64,000 bases of DNA from a bacterium M00.F.Ca.ET.205.01.1.1. Lineage in GTDB: Bacteria; Pseudomonadota; Alphaproteobacteria; Rhizobiales; Rhizobiaceae. A program made the translations under genes and the position numbers. Positions 8,953 to 18,054 of the stretch are shown piece after piece (the stretch's first letter is position 1; each line of letters begins with the position of its first letter). Below the pieces are notes generated by a model. That model made no database searches and had not been told where the DNA came from. It was given only the letters and a program-made list of their open reading frames with translations. The stretch covers positions 334,623 to 398,622 of the forward strand of contig SRUQ01000003.1 of the NCBI GenBank assembly GCA_004791255.1, given 5' to 3'.

Positions 8953-10509
8953 ATGGCAGACTACACGGAAGTCGACAAGCACGAGGACTTAAAGGTCCTT
9001 CACGGAATGGGCTATGCCCAGGAACTGTCACGAAGCATGAGCCGCTTCTCGAACTTTGCGATCTCATTCTCGATCATCTGCATTCTTTCAGGCGGCATCA
9101 ATTCTTTCGCACAGGCGACCTCGTCGATCGGCGGCGCGGGCGCGGGCATCGGCTGGATCGTCGGCTGTGCCGTGTCTGGGTTCTTTGCCCTTGCCATGGC
9201 GCAGATCGCCTCGGCATTCCCGACCGCCGGCGGCCTCTATCACTGGTCGTCGATCCTTGGAAACCGCTTCACCGGCTGGCTGACCGCTTGGCTCAACCTG
9301 CTCGGCCTGATCACTGTGCTGGGCGCCATCAACATCGGCACTGCCTTCTTCTTCGTCGGGACCTTCGGCGCGGCTTTCGGCATTACCGGCACCCCGGGCG
9401 AGATCGTAGGGTTCGTCACCGCCATCACCGTTCTGCAGGCGCTGCTCAATCACTTCGGCATCAAGCTCACGGCGATGCTGACCGATGCTTCAGGCTTCCT
9501 TATCCTGGGCGCGACGGCGGTATTGATCGTGGCTTGCCTGGTGTTTGCGCCTGCAATCGACATAACGCGACTGTGGACGTTCACCAACTATTCCGGTGAC
9601 GCGGGCGGCGGTGTCTTCCCGCAATCCGACTCGATGAGCTATCTGTTCCTGCTTTGCCTGCTGCTGCCGGTCTACACAATCACCGGCTATGATGCGTCGG
9701 CACATACGTCCGAAGAGACCGTCAAGGCAGCACACTCGGTTCCTCGGGCAATCGTTTCGTCCGTGCTCTGGTCGTCGCTGATCGGCTGGGTCATGCTGTG
9801 CGCAATCGTGCTCGCCATCCCGGATCTGGCAGCCGGCGCCAAGCAGGGCTGGACCGTATTCTTCGCGACGATGGATGCTATCCTCCCGGGCTGGCTGAAG
9901 GAACTGCTCTATTTGGCTATCCTGATCTCGCAGTTCCTCTGTGGTCTCGCCACGGTGACGTCGGCTTCGCGCATGTTGTTTGCGTTCTCACGCGATGGCG
10001 GCATGCCGGTTGGATCTTCGTCGCTCGCCAAGGTCAACCCAACCTGGCGCACGCCGGTCAACGCCATCTGGACCGCTGCGATCCTTGAGATCATCTATGT
10101 CTTTCTTGCCCAGTTCATCTCGATCGGCGGCACCAACATTTACACCATCGTCGTCAACTCGACCCTGGTGTTCCTGTTCCTGTCGTTCACGATCCCGATC
10201 GTGCTGGGCATGATGACTTTCGGAACGGCGAAATGGCCGACACCGGGCCCGTGGAATCTCGGTGCCGGCCTGTTCAAGCTGTTTTGCGCGCTGTCGGTCG
10301 TCGGCATGGCGATCATCTTCTACATTGCCATCCAGCCGCCGAACGACAAGGTGCTCTACATCACCATTGGCTTCATCGTGCTGACCGCCGTGCTCTGGTT
10401 CGGTTTCGAGAGTCGCCGCTTCCAGGGTCCGCCGATCGGCGATCAGATCGCCAAGCGCCAGGCTGCCATCGCGGCTGCAGAACTGGCCATCGGCGAGACC
10501 GCCCACTGA
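8953..10509 (+). CDS. APC-superfamily amino acid/amine permease, ACT type
   Basis: 518 residues, about 12 membrane helices. The N-terminus ELSRSMSRFSNFAISFS is characteristic of the amino acid/choline transporter branch (2.A.3.4, related to yeast Uga4 and Hnm1), whose members carry GABA, choline, ethanolamine or polyamines. TAGGLYHWSS in TM3 and TGYDASAHTSEET are the usual conserved loops. AGGGGA precedes the start and the gene lies 21 nt after the amidohydrolase gene. It probably imports the amine that the next genes process. The substrate is inferred from the branch and neighbours only. Confidence 0.9.
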   Translation: MADYTEVDKHEDLKVLHGMGYAQELSRSMSRFSNFAISFSIICILSGGINSFAQATSSIGGAGAGIGWIVGCAVSGFFALAMAQIASAFPTAGGLYHWSSILGNRFTGWLTAWLNLLGLITVLGAINIGTAFFFVGTFGAAFGITGTPGEIVGFVTAITVLQALLNHFGIKLTAMLTDASGFLILGATAVLIVACLVFAPAIDITRLWTFTNYSGDAGGGVFPQSDSMSYLFLLCLLLPVYTITGYDASAHTSEETVKAAHSVPRAIVSSVLWSSLIGWVMLCAIVLAIPDLAAGAKQGWTVFFATMDAILPGWLKELLYLAILISQFLCGLATVTSASRMLFAFSRDGGMPVGSSSLAKVNPTWRTPVNAIWTAAILEIIYVFLAQFISIGGTNIYTIVVNSTLVFLFLSFTIPIVLGMMTFGTAKWPTPGPWNLGAGLFKLFCALSVVGMAIIFYIAIQPPNDKVLYITIGFIVLTAVLWFGFESRRFQGPPIGDQIAKRQAAIAAAELAIGETAH

Positions 10510-10522
10510 TCCGTCGCCTCCT

Positions 10523-10553
10523 AGCCATGGCCGGCCTCGCGCCGGCCATGGCT
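10523..10553. terminator. perfect hairpin between permease and ligase genes
   Basis: A 13-bp perfect stem (AGCCATGGCCGGC, 10523-10535) closed by a 5-nt loop, followed by TCGTTT rather than a full T-run. It lies 14 nt after the permease stop and 45 nt before the ligase start. It may attenuate transcription or stabilise the upstream message. Confidence 0.55.
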
Positions 10554-10597
10554 TCGTTTCATCCCTCACAACGACCAAGCGCTGGAGTGCCAAAGGA

Positions 10598-11968
10598 ATG
10601 GCCGGAAATTTCTCGTTCGATCAGTTGAAGAAAGCGGTCTCCAGCGGCGAGATCGACACGGTGCTCGCCTGCATCGTCGACATGCAGGGGCGGCTGGCGG
10701 GAAAGCGTTTCCTGGCCCAGTACTTCGTCGATTCCGCCCATGACGAGACGCATGGCTGCAACTATCTGATGGCCTGCGATATCGATATGGAGCCGGTGCC
10801 CGGCTACAAGGCGGCAAGCTGGTCGAAGGGCTATGGCGATTTCGTCATGAAGCCGGACCTGGCCACGCTGCGGCGCATTCCATGGCTGGAAAAGACGGCA
10901 CTGGTGATCTGCGACGTGCTGGATCACCACACGCATGACGACCTGCCGCATTCGCCGCGCGCCATCCTGAAAAAGCAGGTCAAGCGGCTCTCCGAGCGTG
11001 GCTATATCGGCTATTTCGCCTCCGAGCTCGAATTCTATCTGTTCAACGAGACCTACGATTCCGCCCGCAAGAAGCACTGGCAAGGCCTCGATACCGCCTC
11101 GCCCTATATCGGCGACTACCAGATCGGCATCACCACCAAGGAAGAAGGCGTCATGCGCCGGCTTCGCAACGAGATGGAAGCCGCCGGTATCCCGATCGAG
11201 AACTCCAAGGGCGAATGGGGACCGGGCCAGGAAGAGATCAATGTGCGCTATGCCGAGGCGCTCGACATGGCCGACCGCCACGTCATCCTGAAGAACGGCG
11301 CCAAGGAGATTGCCGAGTCCGAAGGCAAGGCCATCTCCTTCATGTCCAAGTACAATTACGGTCTCGCCGGCAACTCCAGCCACATCCACAATTCGCTGTG
11401 GAGCGCCGACGGCAAGACGCCTTTGTTCTTCGACAAGAAGGCGGACTGGACACTGTCGACGCTCGGCCAGCAATGGGCGGCAGGACAGTTGAAGTATGCC
11501 AAGGAGTTCACCTGGTTCCTGGCGCCCTACATCAACTCCTACAAGCGTTTCCAGGCCGGTACCTTCGCGCCGACCAAGATCATGTGGAGCGAGGACAACC
11601 GCACCGCCGGCTTCCGCCTGTGCGGCGAGGGCACCAAGGGCATCCGCATGGAGTGCCGCATCGGCGGCGCCGATCTTAACCCGTATCTCGCCTTCGCGGC
11701 GCTGATCGCCGCCGGTCTCGCCGGCATCGATGAGAAGCTTGAACTGCAGAAGCCGTTCGTCGGCGACGCCTACCAGGCCTCGCGCCTGCCCGAGATTCCG
11801 AAGACGCTGCGCGACGCGACCGAGACGCTGGCGAAGTCGAAGATGCTGAAGCAGGCGCTCGGCGAGGATGTGCTGGAGCACTACGTGCATACGGCAAAGT
11901 GGGAACAGTTCGAATACGACCGCCGGATCACGGATTGGGAACTGCACAGAGGGTTCGAGCGGTACTAG
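10598..11968 (+). CDS. glutamine synthetase-family gamma-glutamyl-amine ligase
   Basis: 456 residues of the glutamine-synthetase superfamily, non-GlnA branch. ASELEFYLF (metal-binding Glu), NYGLAGNSSHIHNSLW (the catalytic-loop His region), NRTAGFRL and MECRIGGADLNPYLAFAA are in the usual order. The GlnA adenylylation-site motif near the C-terminus is absent, as in PuuA, IpuC and GlnA4 enzymes that join glutamate to an amine instead of ammonia. Its position after an amine permease and before alcohol and aldehyde dehydrogenases supports gamma-glutamylation of an amino alcohol or polyamine. Which amine is unknown; an ethanolamine-like substrate is my preferred guess. Confidence 0.88.
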   Translation: MAGNFSFDQLKKAVSSGEIDTVLACIVDMQGRLAGKRFLAQYFVDSAHDETHGCNYLMACDIDMEPVPGYKAASWSKGYGDFVMKPDLATLRRIPWLEKTALVICDVLDHHTHDDLPHSPRAILKKQVKRLSERGYIGYFASELEFYLFNETYDSARKKHWQGLDTASPYIGDYQIGITTKEEGVMRRLRNEMEAAGIPIENSKGEWGPGQEEINVRYAEALDMADRHVILKNGAKEIAESEGKAISFMSKYNYGLAGNSSHIHNSLWSADGKTPLFFDKKADWTLSTLGQQWAAGQLKYAKEFTWFLAPYINSYKRFQAGTFAPTKIMWSEDNRTAGFRLCGEGTKGIRMECRIGGADLNPYLAFAALIAAGLAGIDEKLELQKPFVGDAYQASRLPEIPKTLRDATETLAKSKMLKQALGEDVLEHYVHTAKWEQFEYDRRITDWELHRGFERY

Positions 11969-11970
11969 GG

Positions 11971-12333
11971 ATGGATTGGGACAAGCGCCATCGCAGCTAC
12001 AACCTTTCGGCGGCAGACTGGGTGGCGCTTGCTCCAAACGAACTGGATATCGATGCTGTCGGTCTTTGGCAGGTCATTCCTGTCGGCCGTCATGAATTTG
12101 GTCTTGATGGCGAAGACCTTGCGACGTTCACCAGGACGGCTCTGAAGGGCCTACTGGCGAGGGGAGCAATCCCGATAACCGGTCGGGACAAGAGCTGGGT
12201 CGCGGAACACAAGTATGGGACAGGACCGGAAGAGATAATCGAGACTGTCGTGAAAGTCTGGCTGTCGAAAGATATGCGCGATCCGGACGTCGGAGACGTC
12301 TGGTTTGGCACGACAGCTGTGTTGGAAGAATGA
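11971..12333 (+). CDS. conserved-looking protein of unknown function (120 aa)
   Basis: I do not recognise a family. The protein is acidic and rich in Trp (about six), with no signal peptide or membrane segment; WVALAPNELDIDAVGLWQVI and a Glu/Lys-rich helix (EEIIETVVKVWLSKDMRD) suggest a small globular fold. It starts 2 nt after the ligase stop and 17 nt before the aldehyde dehydrogenase, so it is inside the operon. Its codons are less GC-rich than those of the neighbours, which may mark a later insertion. GGTACTAGGG precedes the ATG as a weak ribosome site. Confidence 0.7.
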   Translation: MDWDKRHRSYNLSAADWVALAPNELDIDAVGLWQVIPVGRHEFGLDGEDLATFTRTALKGLLARGAIPITGRDKSWVAEHKYGTGPEEIIETVVKVWLSKDMRDPDVGDVWFGTTAVLEE

Positions 12334-12350
12334 AGTTCAGGAGCGTCTAA

Positions 12351-13736
12351 TTGGAAACGGTCAAACTCAAATCCCCCATCGATGGCTCGATCTATGCCGA
12401 GCGTCCGATCGCCACCGACCAGGCGGTCAATGCCGCGGTCGAGCGTGCCAAGGCGGCGCAGGAGAAATGGGCTGAGACGCCGATCGTCGAGCGCGGCAAG
12501 TACATGCTGGCGATGCTTGAAGCGCTGGTCGCGATGACTGACGAGATCGTGCCTGAGATCGCCTGGCAGATGGGTCGTCCGGTGCGCTATGGCGGCGAGT
12601 TCGGCGGCGTCAAGGAACGCACCAACTATATGGTCGAGATCGCCGAGCAGGCACTGAAATCGGTGCCGGCTTCAAACCCCAAGGATGGTTTCCGCCGCTA
12701 TGTGAAGAAGGATCCGCTCGGCGTGGTCATGGTGATCGCGCCGTGGAATTATCCTTATCTGACCGCCGTCAACACCATCGTGCCGGCGCTGATGGCCGGC
12801 AACACCGTCATCCTCAAGCACGCCGCGCAGACGCTGCTGGTCGGCGAGCGCTTCGCCCACGCTTTCGAGAAGGCTGGCCTGCCCAAGGGCGTGTTCCAGA
12901 ACATCGTGCTGAACCACGCCCAGACAGAGAAATTGCTGGGCTCGGGCAAGATCGACCATGTCAATTTCACCGGCTCGGTCGGCGGCGGCCGCGCCATCGA
13001 GAAGGCGGCGGCCGGCACCTTCATGACGCTCGGCCTCGAGCTCGGCGGCAAGGATCCGGCCTATGTGCTGCCTGACGCCAAGATGGACCATGCGGTGGCC
13101 AATCTGGTCGACGGCGCCTTCTTCAATTCCGGCCAATGCTGCTGCGGCATCGAGCGCGTCTATGTGCATGAGAAGGTCTATGACGAGTTCGTCGAGGGCT
13201 TCGTCGCCGAGACGAAGAACTATGTCGTCGGCAATCCGCTGGAGCAGGCGACGACGATGGGGCCGATGGCGCAGGCGCGCTTCGCCGACCTGATCCGCGA
13301 GCAGAAGGCCGAGGCGCTGCGCAAGGGCGCCAAGGCGCATATCAACATGAAAGTGGCCAACGACAAGGCCGGGTCGCCCTATCTGGCGCCGGAAGTGCTG
13401 ACTGAAGTCGACCACCAGATGAGCGTCATGCGCGAGGAAAGCTTCGGCCCGATCGTCGGCATCATGAAGGTGCGCAACGACGAGGAGGCGATTGCGCTGA
13501 TGAACGACAGCCCCTACGGGCTGACCGCTTCGATCTGGACGCGCGACACCGAGCATGCGGTGGCGATCGGCAACCGTGTCGAGACCGGCACGGTGTTCAT
13601 GAACCGCTGCGACTATCTCGATCCGGCGCTGGTCTGGACCGGCGTCAAGGATACCGGCAAGGGCGTTGCCCTGTCGGCGCTCGGCTATGACAATCTGACC
13701 AGGCCGAAATCCTTCCACCTTCGTGAAGCCATCTGA
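12351..13736 (+). CDS. NAD(P)-dependent aldehyde dehydrogenase
   Basis: 461 residues of the ALDH superfamily. The cofactor Lys is in VILKHAAQ, FTGSVGGGRA is at about 206-215, the general base is Glu230 in LELGGK and the nucleophile is Cys264 in SGQCCCG. It begins with TTG, not ATG, with AGGAG 7-8 nt upstream; no in-frame ATG fits better. In the proposed pathway it would oxidise the gamma-glutamylated aminoaldehyde produced by the next gene's alcohol dehydrogenase to the acid. The exact substrate is not shown by the sequence. Confidence 0.92.
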   Translation: METVKLKSPIDGSIYAERPIATDQAVNAAVERAKAAQEKWAETPIVERGKYMLAMLEALVAMTDEIVPEIAWQMGRPVRYGGEFGGVKERTNYMVEIAEQALKSVPASNPKDGFRRYVKKDPLGVVMVIAPWNYPYLTAVNTIVPALMAGNTVILKHAAQTLLVGERFAHAFEKAGLPKGVFQNIVLNHAQTEKLLGSGKIDHVNFTGSVGGGRAIEKAAAGTFMTLGLELGGKDPAYVLPDAKMDHAVANLVDGAFFNSGQCCCGIERVYVHEKVYDEFVEGFVAETKNYVVGNPLEQATTMGPMAQARFADLIREQKAEALRKGAKAHINMKVANDKAGSPYLAPEVLTEVDHQMSVMREESFGPIVGIMKVRNDEEAIALMNDSPYGLTASIWTRDTEHAVAIGNRVETGTVFMNRCDYLDPALVWTGVKDTGKGVALSALGYDNLTRPKSFHLREAI

Positions 13737-13754
13737 TCGTTCGAAAGACAAAAA

Positions 13755-14927
13755 ATGTCCAAGCTCATCTCCAAATGGAACTACCCCACCACCGTCCGCT
13801 TCGGCGCCGGCCGCATCAAGGAACTGCCCGAAGTGCTCGCCGCGACGGGCATCAAGCGGCCGCTGTTCGTCACCGATCCGGGACTGGCGAAACTGCCGGT
13901 CGTCGCCTCGACGCTGAAGGTTCTCGACGACGCCAAGATCCCTTACGGCGTCTTCTCGGAGGTGAGGCCGAACCCTGTCGAGTCCAACCTCACCGCCGGC
14001 ATCGCGGTGTTCAAGAAGGGCAAGCATGACGGCGTCATCGCCTTCGGCGGCGGCTCGGCGCTCGACCTCGGCAAGCTGGTCGCCTTCCAGGCCGGCCAGA
14101 CGCGGCCGGTGTGGGATTTCGAGGATGTCGGCGACTGGTGGACGCGCGCCAATTCGGACGCGATCGCGCCGATCATCGCGGTGCCGACCACCGCCGGTAC
14201 CGGGTCTGAAGTCGGCCGCGCCGGCGTCATCACCAATGAGGAGACCCACACCAAGAAGGTCATCTTCCATCCGAAGCTTTTGCCGGCGATCGTCATCGCC
14301 GATCCGGAGCTGTCGGTCGGCATGCCGGGCTTCATCACCGCCGGCACCGGCATGGACGCGCTCGCCCACTGCCTGGAGGCCTATTGCGCCCCAGGCTATC
14401 ATCCGATGGCCGACGGCATCGCCGTTGAAGGCATCAGGCTGGTGTTCGAGAACCTGCCCAAGGCCTTCGCCAACGGCAAGGATCTGGTCGCCCGCGCCCA
14501 CATGATGAGCGCCGCCGCCATGGGCGCCACCGCCTTCCAGAAGGGGTTAGGGGCCATCCATTCGCTGTCGCATCCGATCGGTGCGCTCTACGACACCCAT
14601 CACGGCATGACCAATGCGGTGTTCATGCCCTATGTGCTCGCCTTCAACCGTGACTCCATCGAGGAGCGCATCGGCCGGCTCGCCGCCTATTGCGGTATCA
14701 AGGGCGGCTTCGACGGCTTCGCCAAGTCGATCATCAAGCTGCGCAAGGAATTGAAGGTGCCGCATGCGCTGCCCGGCCTGATCAAGGGGCTCGACATGGA
14801 CAAGAAGCGCAAGGGGCTGATCGCCGACATGGCCGTGGTCGATCCGACCGCCGGCGGCAACCCGGTCAAGCTGACCAAGAAGGCGGCGTTGACCTTGCTC
14901 GAAAACGCCATCGCAGGCACCGTTTGA
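13755..14927 (+). CDS. iron-containing (group III) alcohol dehydrogenase
   Basis: 390 residues. The NAD-binding GGGSALDLGK is near residue 95, PTTAGTGSEV near 148, and the metal ligands lie in GTGMDALAHCLEAY, GAIHSLSHPIGALYDTHHG, as in Fe-ADH enzymes. It starts 18 nt after the aldehyde dehydrogenase, so the two form an alcohol-to-acid pair. In this setting it would oxidise the hydroxyl of a gamma-glutamylated amino alcohol. It is the last gene before a 243-nt AT-richer spacer that probably carries the promoter of the ABC transporter. Confidence 0.93.
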   Translation: MSKLISKWNYPTTVRFGAGRIKELPEVLAATGIKRPLFVTDPGLAKLPVVASTLKVLDDAKIPYGVFSEVRPNPVESNLTAGIAVFKKGKHDGVIAFGGGSALDLGKLVAFQAGQTRPVWDFEDVGDWWTRANSDAIAPIIAVPTTAGTGSEVGRAGVITNEETHTKKVIFHPKLLPAIVIADPELSVGMPGFITAGTGMDALAHCLEAYCAPGYHPMADGIAVEGIRLVFENLPKAFANGKDLVARAHMMSAAAMGATAFQKGLGAIHSLSHPIGALYDTHHGMTNAVFMPYVLAFNRDSIEERIGRLAAYCGIKGGFDGFAKSIIKLRKELKVPHALPGLIKGLDMDKKRKGLIADMAVVDPTAGGNPVKLTKKAALTLLENAIAGTV

Positions 14928-15170
14928 GGCGCTTTGTGCGCATAAAATTGATCTGAAAATGGGGTATGAAAACAAGGGGAGAGGGCACAGGGCAAGGCTA
15001 AAACTAGTTAGCCGGAAAAAGAGTCGCGAAGCGATTGCTACATCCGGTTAAAAAGAGTTTACTTTTTCGTACTGCGAGCAGCCGGTTTCATAAAGCTTTC
15101 ATCTGGCTGTCACATGAAAACGATACCGCATCGCAGGCGTCCAACGGCGTCAGTTCAACGGAGAGAACAC

Positions 15171-16277
15171 ATGTTCAAATTTACGGGGAAGGTGCTTTCC
15201 CTTTCGGCCGCGACCCTGATGGTGTCGTCGGTGATTTCGTCCGCGGCTTCGCTGGACGATCTCGTCAAGGCCGCCAAGGCCGAAGGCCAGCTCACCACCA
15301 TCGCGCTGCCGCATGACTGGTGCGGCTACGGCGCCGTCATCGACGGCTTCAAGGCGAAGTATCCGGGGATCACCGTCAATGAACTCAACCCCGATGCCGG
15401 TTCCGGCGACGAGGTCGAGGCGATCAAGGCCAACAAGGACAATAAGGGCCCGCAGGCCCCCGACGTCATCGACGTTGGCCTGTCTTTCGGCCCGACCGCC
15501 AAGAAGGATGGCCTGATCCAAGCTTACAAGGTGTCGACTTGGGACTCGATCCCCGACAGCGCCAAGGATGCCGACGGCTTCTGGACCGGCGACTATTACG
15601 GTGTGCTCTCCTTCCTGGTGAACAAGGATCTGGTCAAGGAAGCACCGGCTGACTGGGCGGACCTGCTCAAGGCCGACTATGCCAACACCGTCGCGCTGGC
15701 CGGTGACCCGCGCGCCTCGAACCAGGCCATCCAGGCCGTCTACGCCGCCGGCCTTTCCGGTGGCGCGGCCGCTGGCGAAGCCGCCGGCACCGCCGGCCTC
15801 GACTTCTTCAAGAAGCTCAATGCCGCCGGCAATTTCGTGCCGGTGATCGGCAAGCCGGCGACGCTCGCCCAGGGCCAGACCCCGATCCTGGTCACTTGGG
15901 ACTACAACGCGCTTGCTGGCCGCGACACGCTGAAGGGCAACCCGCCGGTCGACGTCGTCGTGCCGAAGACCGGCGTCGTCGCCGGTGTCTACGTGCAGGC
16001 GATCAGCGCCTTCGCGCCGCACCCGAATGCCGCCAAGCTTTGGCTGGAGTATCTCTACTCCGACGAAGGCCAGATCGGTTGGCTGAAGGGCTATTGCCAC
16101 CCGATCCGCTTTAACGATCTTGCAAAGAACGGCAAGCTCCCGGCGGAGGTAATGGCCAAGCTGCCGCCGGCCGAGGCTTACACTGCCGCAGTGTTCCCGA
16201 CGCTCGATGAGCAGGGCAAAGCGAAGGAAGCCATCACCAAGAACTGGGATGCCGTCGTCGGCGCCAACGTCAAGTAG
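15171..16277 (+). CDS. ABC transporter substrate-binding protein (polyamine/iron-type, family 1)
   Basis: 368 residues with a Sec signal peptide (MFKFTGKVLSLSAATLMVSS then ISSAASA-like cleavage region) and the periplasmic binding fold: an extended search-and-clamp protein like PotD/FbpA/PhnS. GDYYGVLSFLVNKDLV and ILVTWDYNAL are typical hinge/ligand segments. The start at 15171 has GGAGAG upstream and sits directly before the signal peptide; the longer frame does not. It is the first gene of a transporter operon. The ligand could be a polyamine, an amine or an aminophosphonate; proximity to the amine genes favours an amine. Confidence 0.88.
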   Translation: MFKFTGKVLSLSAATLMVSSVISSAASLDDLVKAAKAEGQLTTIALPHDWCGYGAVIDGFKAKYPGITVNELNPDAGSGDEVEAIKANKDNKGPQAPDVIDVGLSFGPTAKKDGLIQAYKVSTWDSIPDSAKDADGFWTGDYYGVLSFLVNKDLVKEAPADWADLLKADYANTVALAGDPRASNQAIQAVYAAGLSGGAAAGEAAGTAGLDFFKKLNAAGNFVPVIGKPATLAQGQTPILVTWDYNALAGRDTLKGNPPVDVVVPKTGVVAGVYVQAISAFAPHPNAAKLWLEYLYSDEGQIGWLKGYCHPIRFNDLAKNGKLPAEVMAKLPPAEAYTAAVFPTLDEQGKAKEAITKNWDAVVGANVK

Positions 16278-16289
16278 ACTTGAAGTCCA

Positions 16290-16318
16290 CCGGGCGGTCG
16301 CGAGGCCGCCCGGCTTTT
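16290..16318 (+). terminator. hairpin with short T-run after the binding-protein gene
   Basis: CCGGGCGG (16290-16297) pairs with CCGCCCGG (16306-16313), 8-nt loop, followed by CTTTT. Located 13 nt after the binding-protein stop, before the permease gene. Such hairpins usually reduce transcription into permease genes and protect the abundant binding-protein message. Confidence 0.6.
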
Positions 16319-16340
16319 CCTCGAAGACGGTAGCCGGCGC

Positions 16341-17255
16341 ATGACCGACCTCTCGCTTTCCGATCAGACCATGGCGGGAAAGGCCGCGCCTCCCGCCGAA
16401 GTGCGCAGCCTCAGGCTGCCGACGCAATGGCTCGGCGTCGCGCCATTCTTCATATTTGCCATCATGTTCCTGATCCTGCCCACGCTCTATCTGATGCTGG
16501 GCGCATTCCAGAACGATGCCGGCGAATTCACGTTCGAAAACATAGCGGCACTGGCGCAGCCATCGATTGTTGCCGCCTACTGGATCTCGCTCAAGGTCAG
16601 CCTTGCCTCAGCGCTGATCGGCGCCTTCGCCGGCCTGGCTATTGCCATCGCCATCGTGCGCGGCGGCCTGCCGGAGTGGATACGCTCGGCAACGCTGACC
16701 TTTTCCGGCGTTGCTTCCAATTTCGCTGGCGTGCCGCTGGCCTTCGCCTTTCTCGCCACGCTCGGACGACTCGGCCTCGCCACGGTGCTGCTCAACACTG
16801 TGTTCGGCCTCAACATCTACGCGCACGGCTTCAACATCCTGTCGTTCTGGGGGCTGACGCTGACCTATGTCTATTTCCAGATTCCGCTGATGGTGGTTAT
16901 CATCACGCCGGCGATCGACGGCTTGAAAAAGGAATGGGGCGAGGCCGCCGCGACGCTCGGCGCCACCCAGGCGCAGTACTGGCGTATGGTGGTCATCCCT
17001 GTGATCTGGCCGAGCTTCCTCGGCACCGTCATCCTGCTCTTCGCCAATGCCTTCGGCGCCATCGCCACCGCCTATGCGCTGACCGGCTCCTCACTCAACA
17101 TCGTGCCGATCCTGCTCTATGCGCAGATCCGCGGCGACGTGCTGCACAATGCTCATCTCGGCTACGCAATCGCCTTCGGCATGATCGTCATCACCGGGCT
17201 GGCCAATGTCTTCTACATCTGGTTCCGGACCCGTTCGGAGAGGTGGCTGAAATGA
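16341..17255 (+). CDS. ABC transporter permease 1 (PotB-like)
   Basis: 304 residues, six predicted membrane helices after a polar N-terminal 35 residues. The EAA loop (EAAATLGATQAQYWRMVVIPVIWPS) that contacts the ATPase is clear near residue 215. Overlaps the second permease by 4 nt (ATGA). Together with its neighbours it makes a PotABCD-type importer. Confidence 0.92.
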   Translation: MTDLSLSDQTMAGKAAPPAEVRSLRLPTQWLGVAPFFIFAIMFLILPTLYLMLGAFQNDAGEFTFENIAALAQPSIVAAYWISLKVSLASALIGAFAGLAIAIAIVRGGLPEWIRSATLTFSGVASNFAGVPLAFAFLATLGRLGLATVLLNTVFGLNIYAHGFNILSFWGLTLTYVYFQIPLMVVIITPAIDGLKKEWGEAAATLGATQAQYWRMVVIPVIWPSFLGTVILLFANAFGAIATAYALTGSSLNIVPILLYAQIRGDVLHNAHLGYAIAFGMIVITGLANVFYIWFRTRSERWLK

Positions 17256-18043
17256 AGTCCGGCAAATTCTGGGCCTGGGTCGTCTTCGCGCTGGGTGCGG
17301 CCTATTTCTTCATTCCACTGATCGCGACGGTGGAATTTTCCATGCGCATGCGGCGCGGCGCCTATTCCTTTGATGCTTACCAGATCGTACTTGGCGACCC
17401 TCGTTTTCAGGCGACCTTTGGCTACTCGGTGCTCGCCGCCTTCTTCACCATCATTCTCGGCGTGCTGATCGTGGTGCCGGCCGCCTACTGGATCCGGCTG
17501 CGCCTGCCGCAATTGCGGCCGATCGTCGAATTCATCACGTTGCTGCCGCTGGTCATCCCAGCCATTGTCATCGTCTTCGGCTACATCAGAATGTATGGCT
17601 CGAATTCACCGCTGCCGTTCTTGGCGACCGACATGGGTACCAATGCCTTGCTGGTCATCGGCTATGCGATGCTGGCGCTGCCCTACATGTATCGCGCAGT
17701 CGACACCGGCCTTCGCACCATCGACGTGCGGACGCTGACCGAAGCGGCGCAGATCCTTGGCGCCGGTTGGGGCACGATCATTGGTCGAGTGATCTTGCCT
17801 AATGTGCTGATCGCGGTGTTGTCGGGCGCCTTCCTCACCTTTGCCATCGTCATTGGCGAATTCACCATGGCCAGCTTGCTCAACCGGCCTGCCTTCGGCC
17901 CCTATCTGCAGAACGTCGGCGCCAACCGCGCTTATGAGCCGGCAGCGCTTGCTATCATAGCCTTCGCCATCACCTGGGGCTGTATGTCGCTGATCCAGAT
18001 TCTGTCCCGCTTCGCGCCGAAATCGGCAAATCGACCGAACTGA
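17252..18043 (+). CDS. ABC transporter permease 2 (PotC-like)
   Basis: 263 residues, six membrane helices. The EAA loop is visible as LTEAAQILGAGWGTIIGRVILP near residue 160. It shares a 4-nt ATGA with permease 1 and lies 11 nt before the ATPase gene, so the three are translated together. Confidence 0.92.
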   Translation: MKSGKFWAWVVFALGAAYFFIPLIATVEFSMRMRRGAYSFDAYQIVLGDPRFQATFGYSVLAAFFTIILGVLIVVPAAYWIRLRLPQLRPIVEFITLLPLVIPAIVIVFGYIRMYGSNSPLPFLATDMGTNALLVIGYAMLALPYMYRAVDTGLRTIDVRTLTEAAQILGAGWGTIIGRVILPNVLIAVLSGAFLTFAIVIGEFTMASLLNRPAFGPYLQNVGANRAYEPAALAIIAFAITWGCMSLIQILSRFAPKSANRPN

Positions 18044-18054
18044 AAGTCAAAGCC

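Noticed and set aside
12672..14501. 609-residue minus-strand frame
   Set aside because: Antisense to the ALDH and ADH genes with their full active sites; no domain seen in it.
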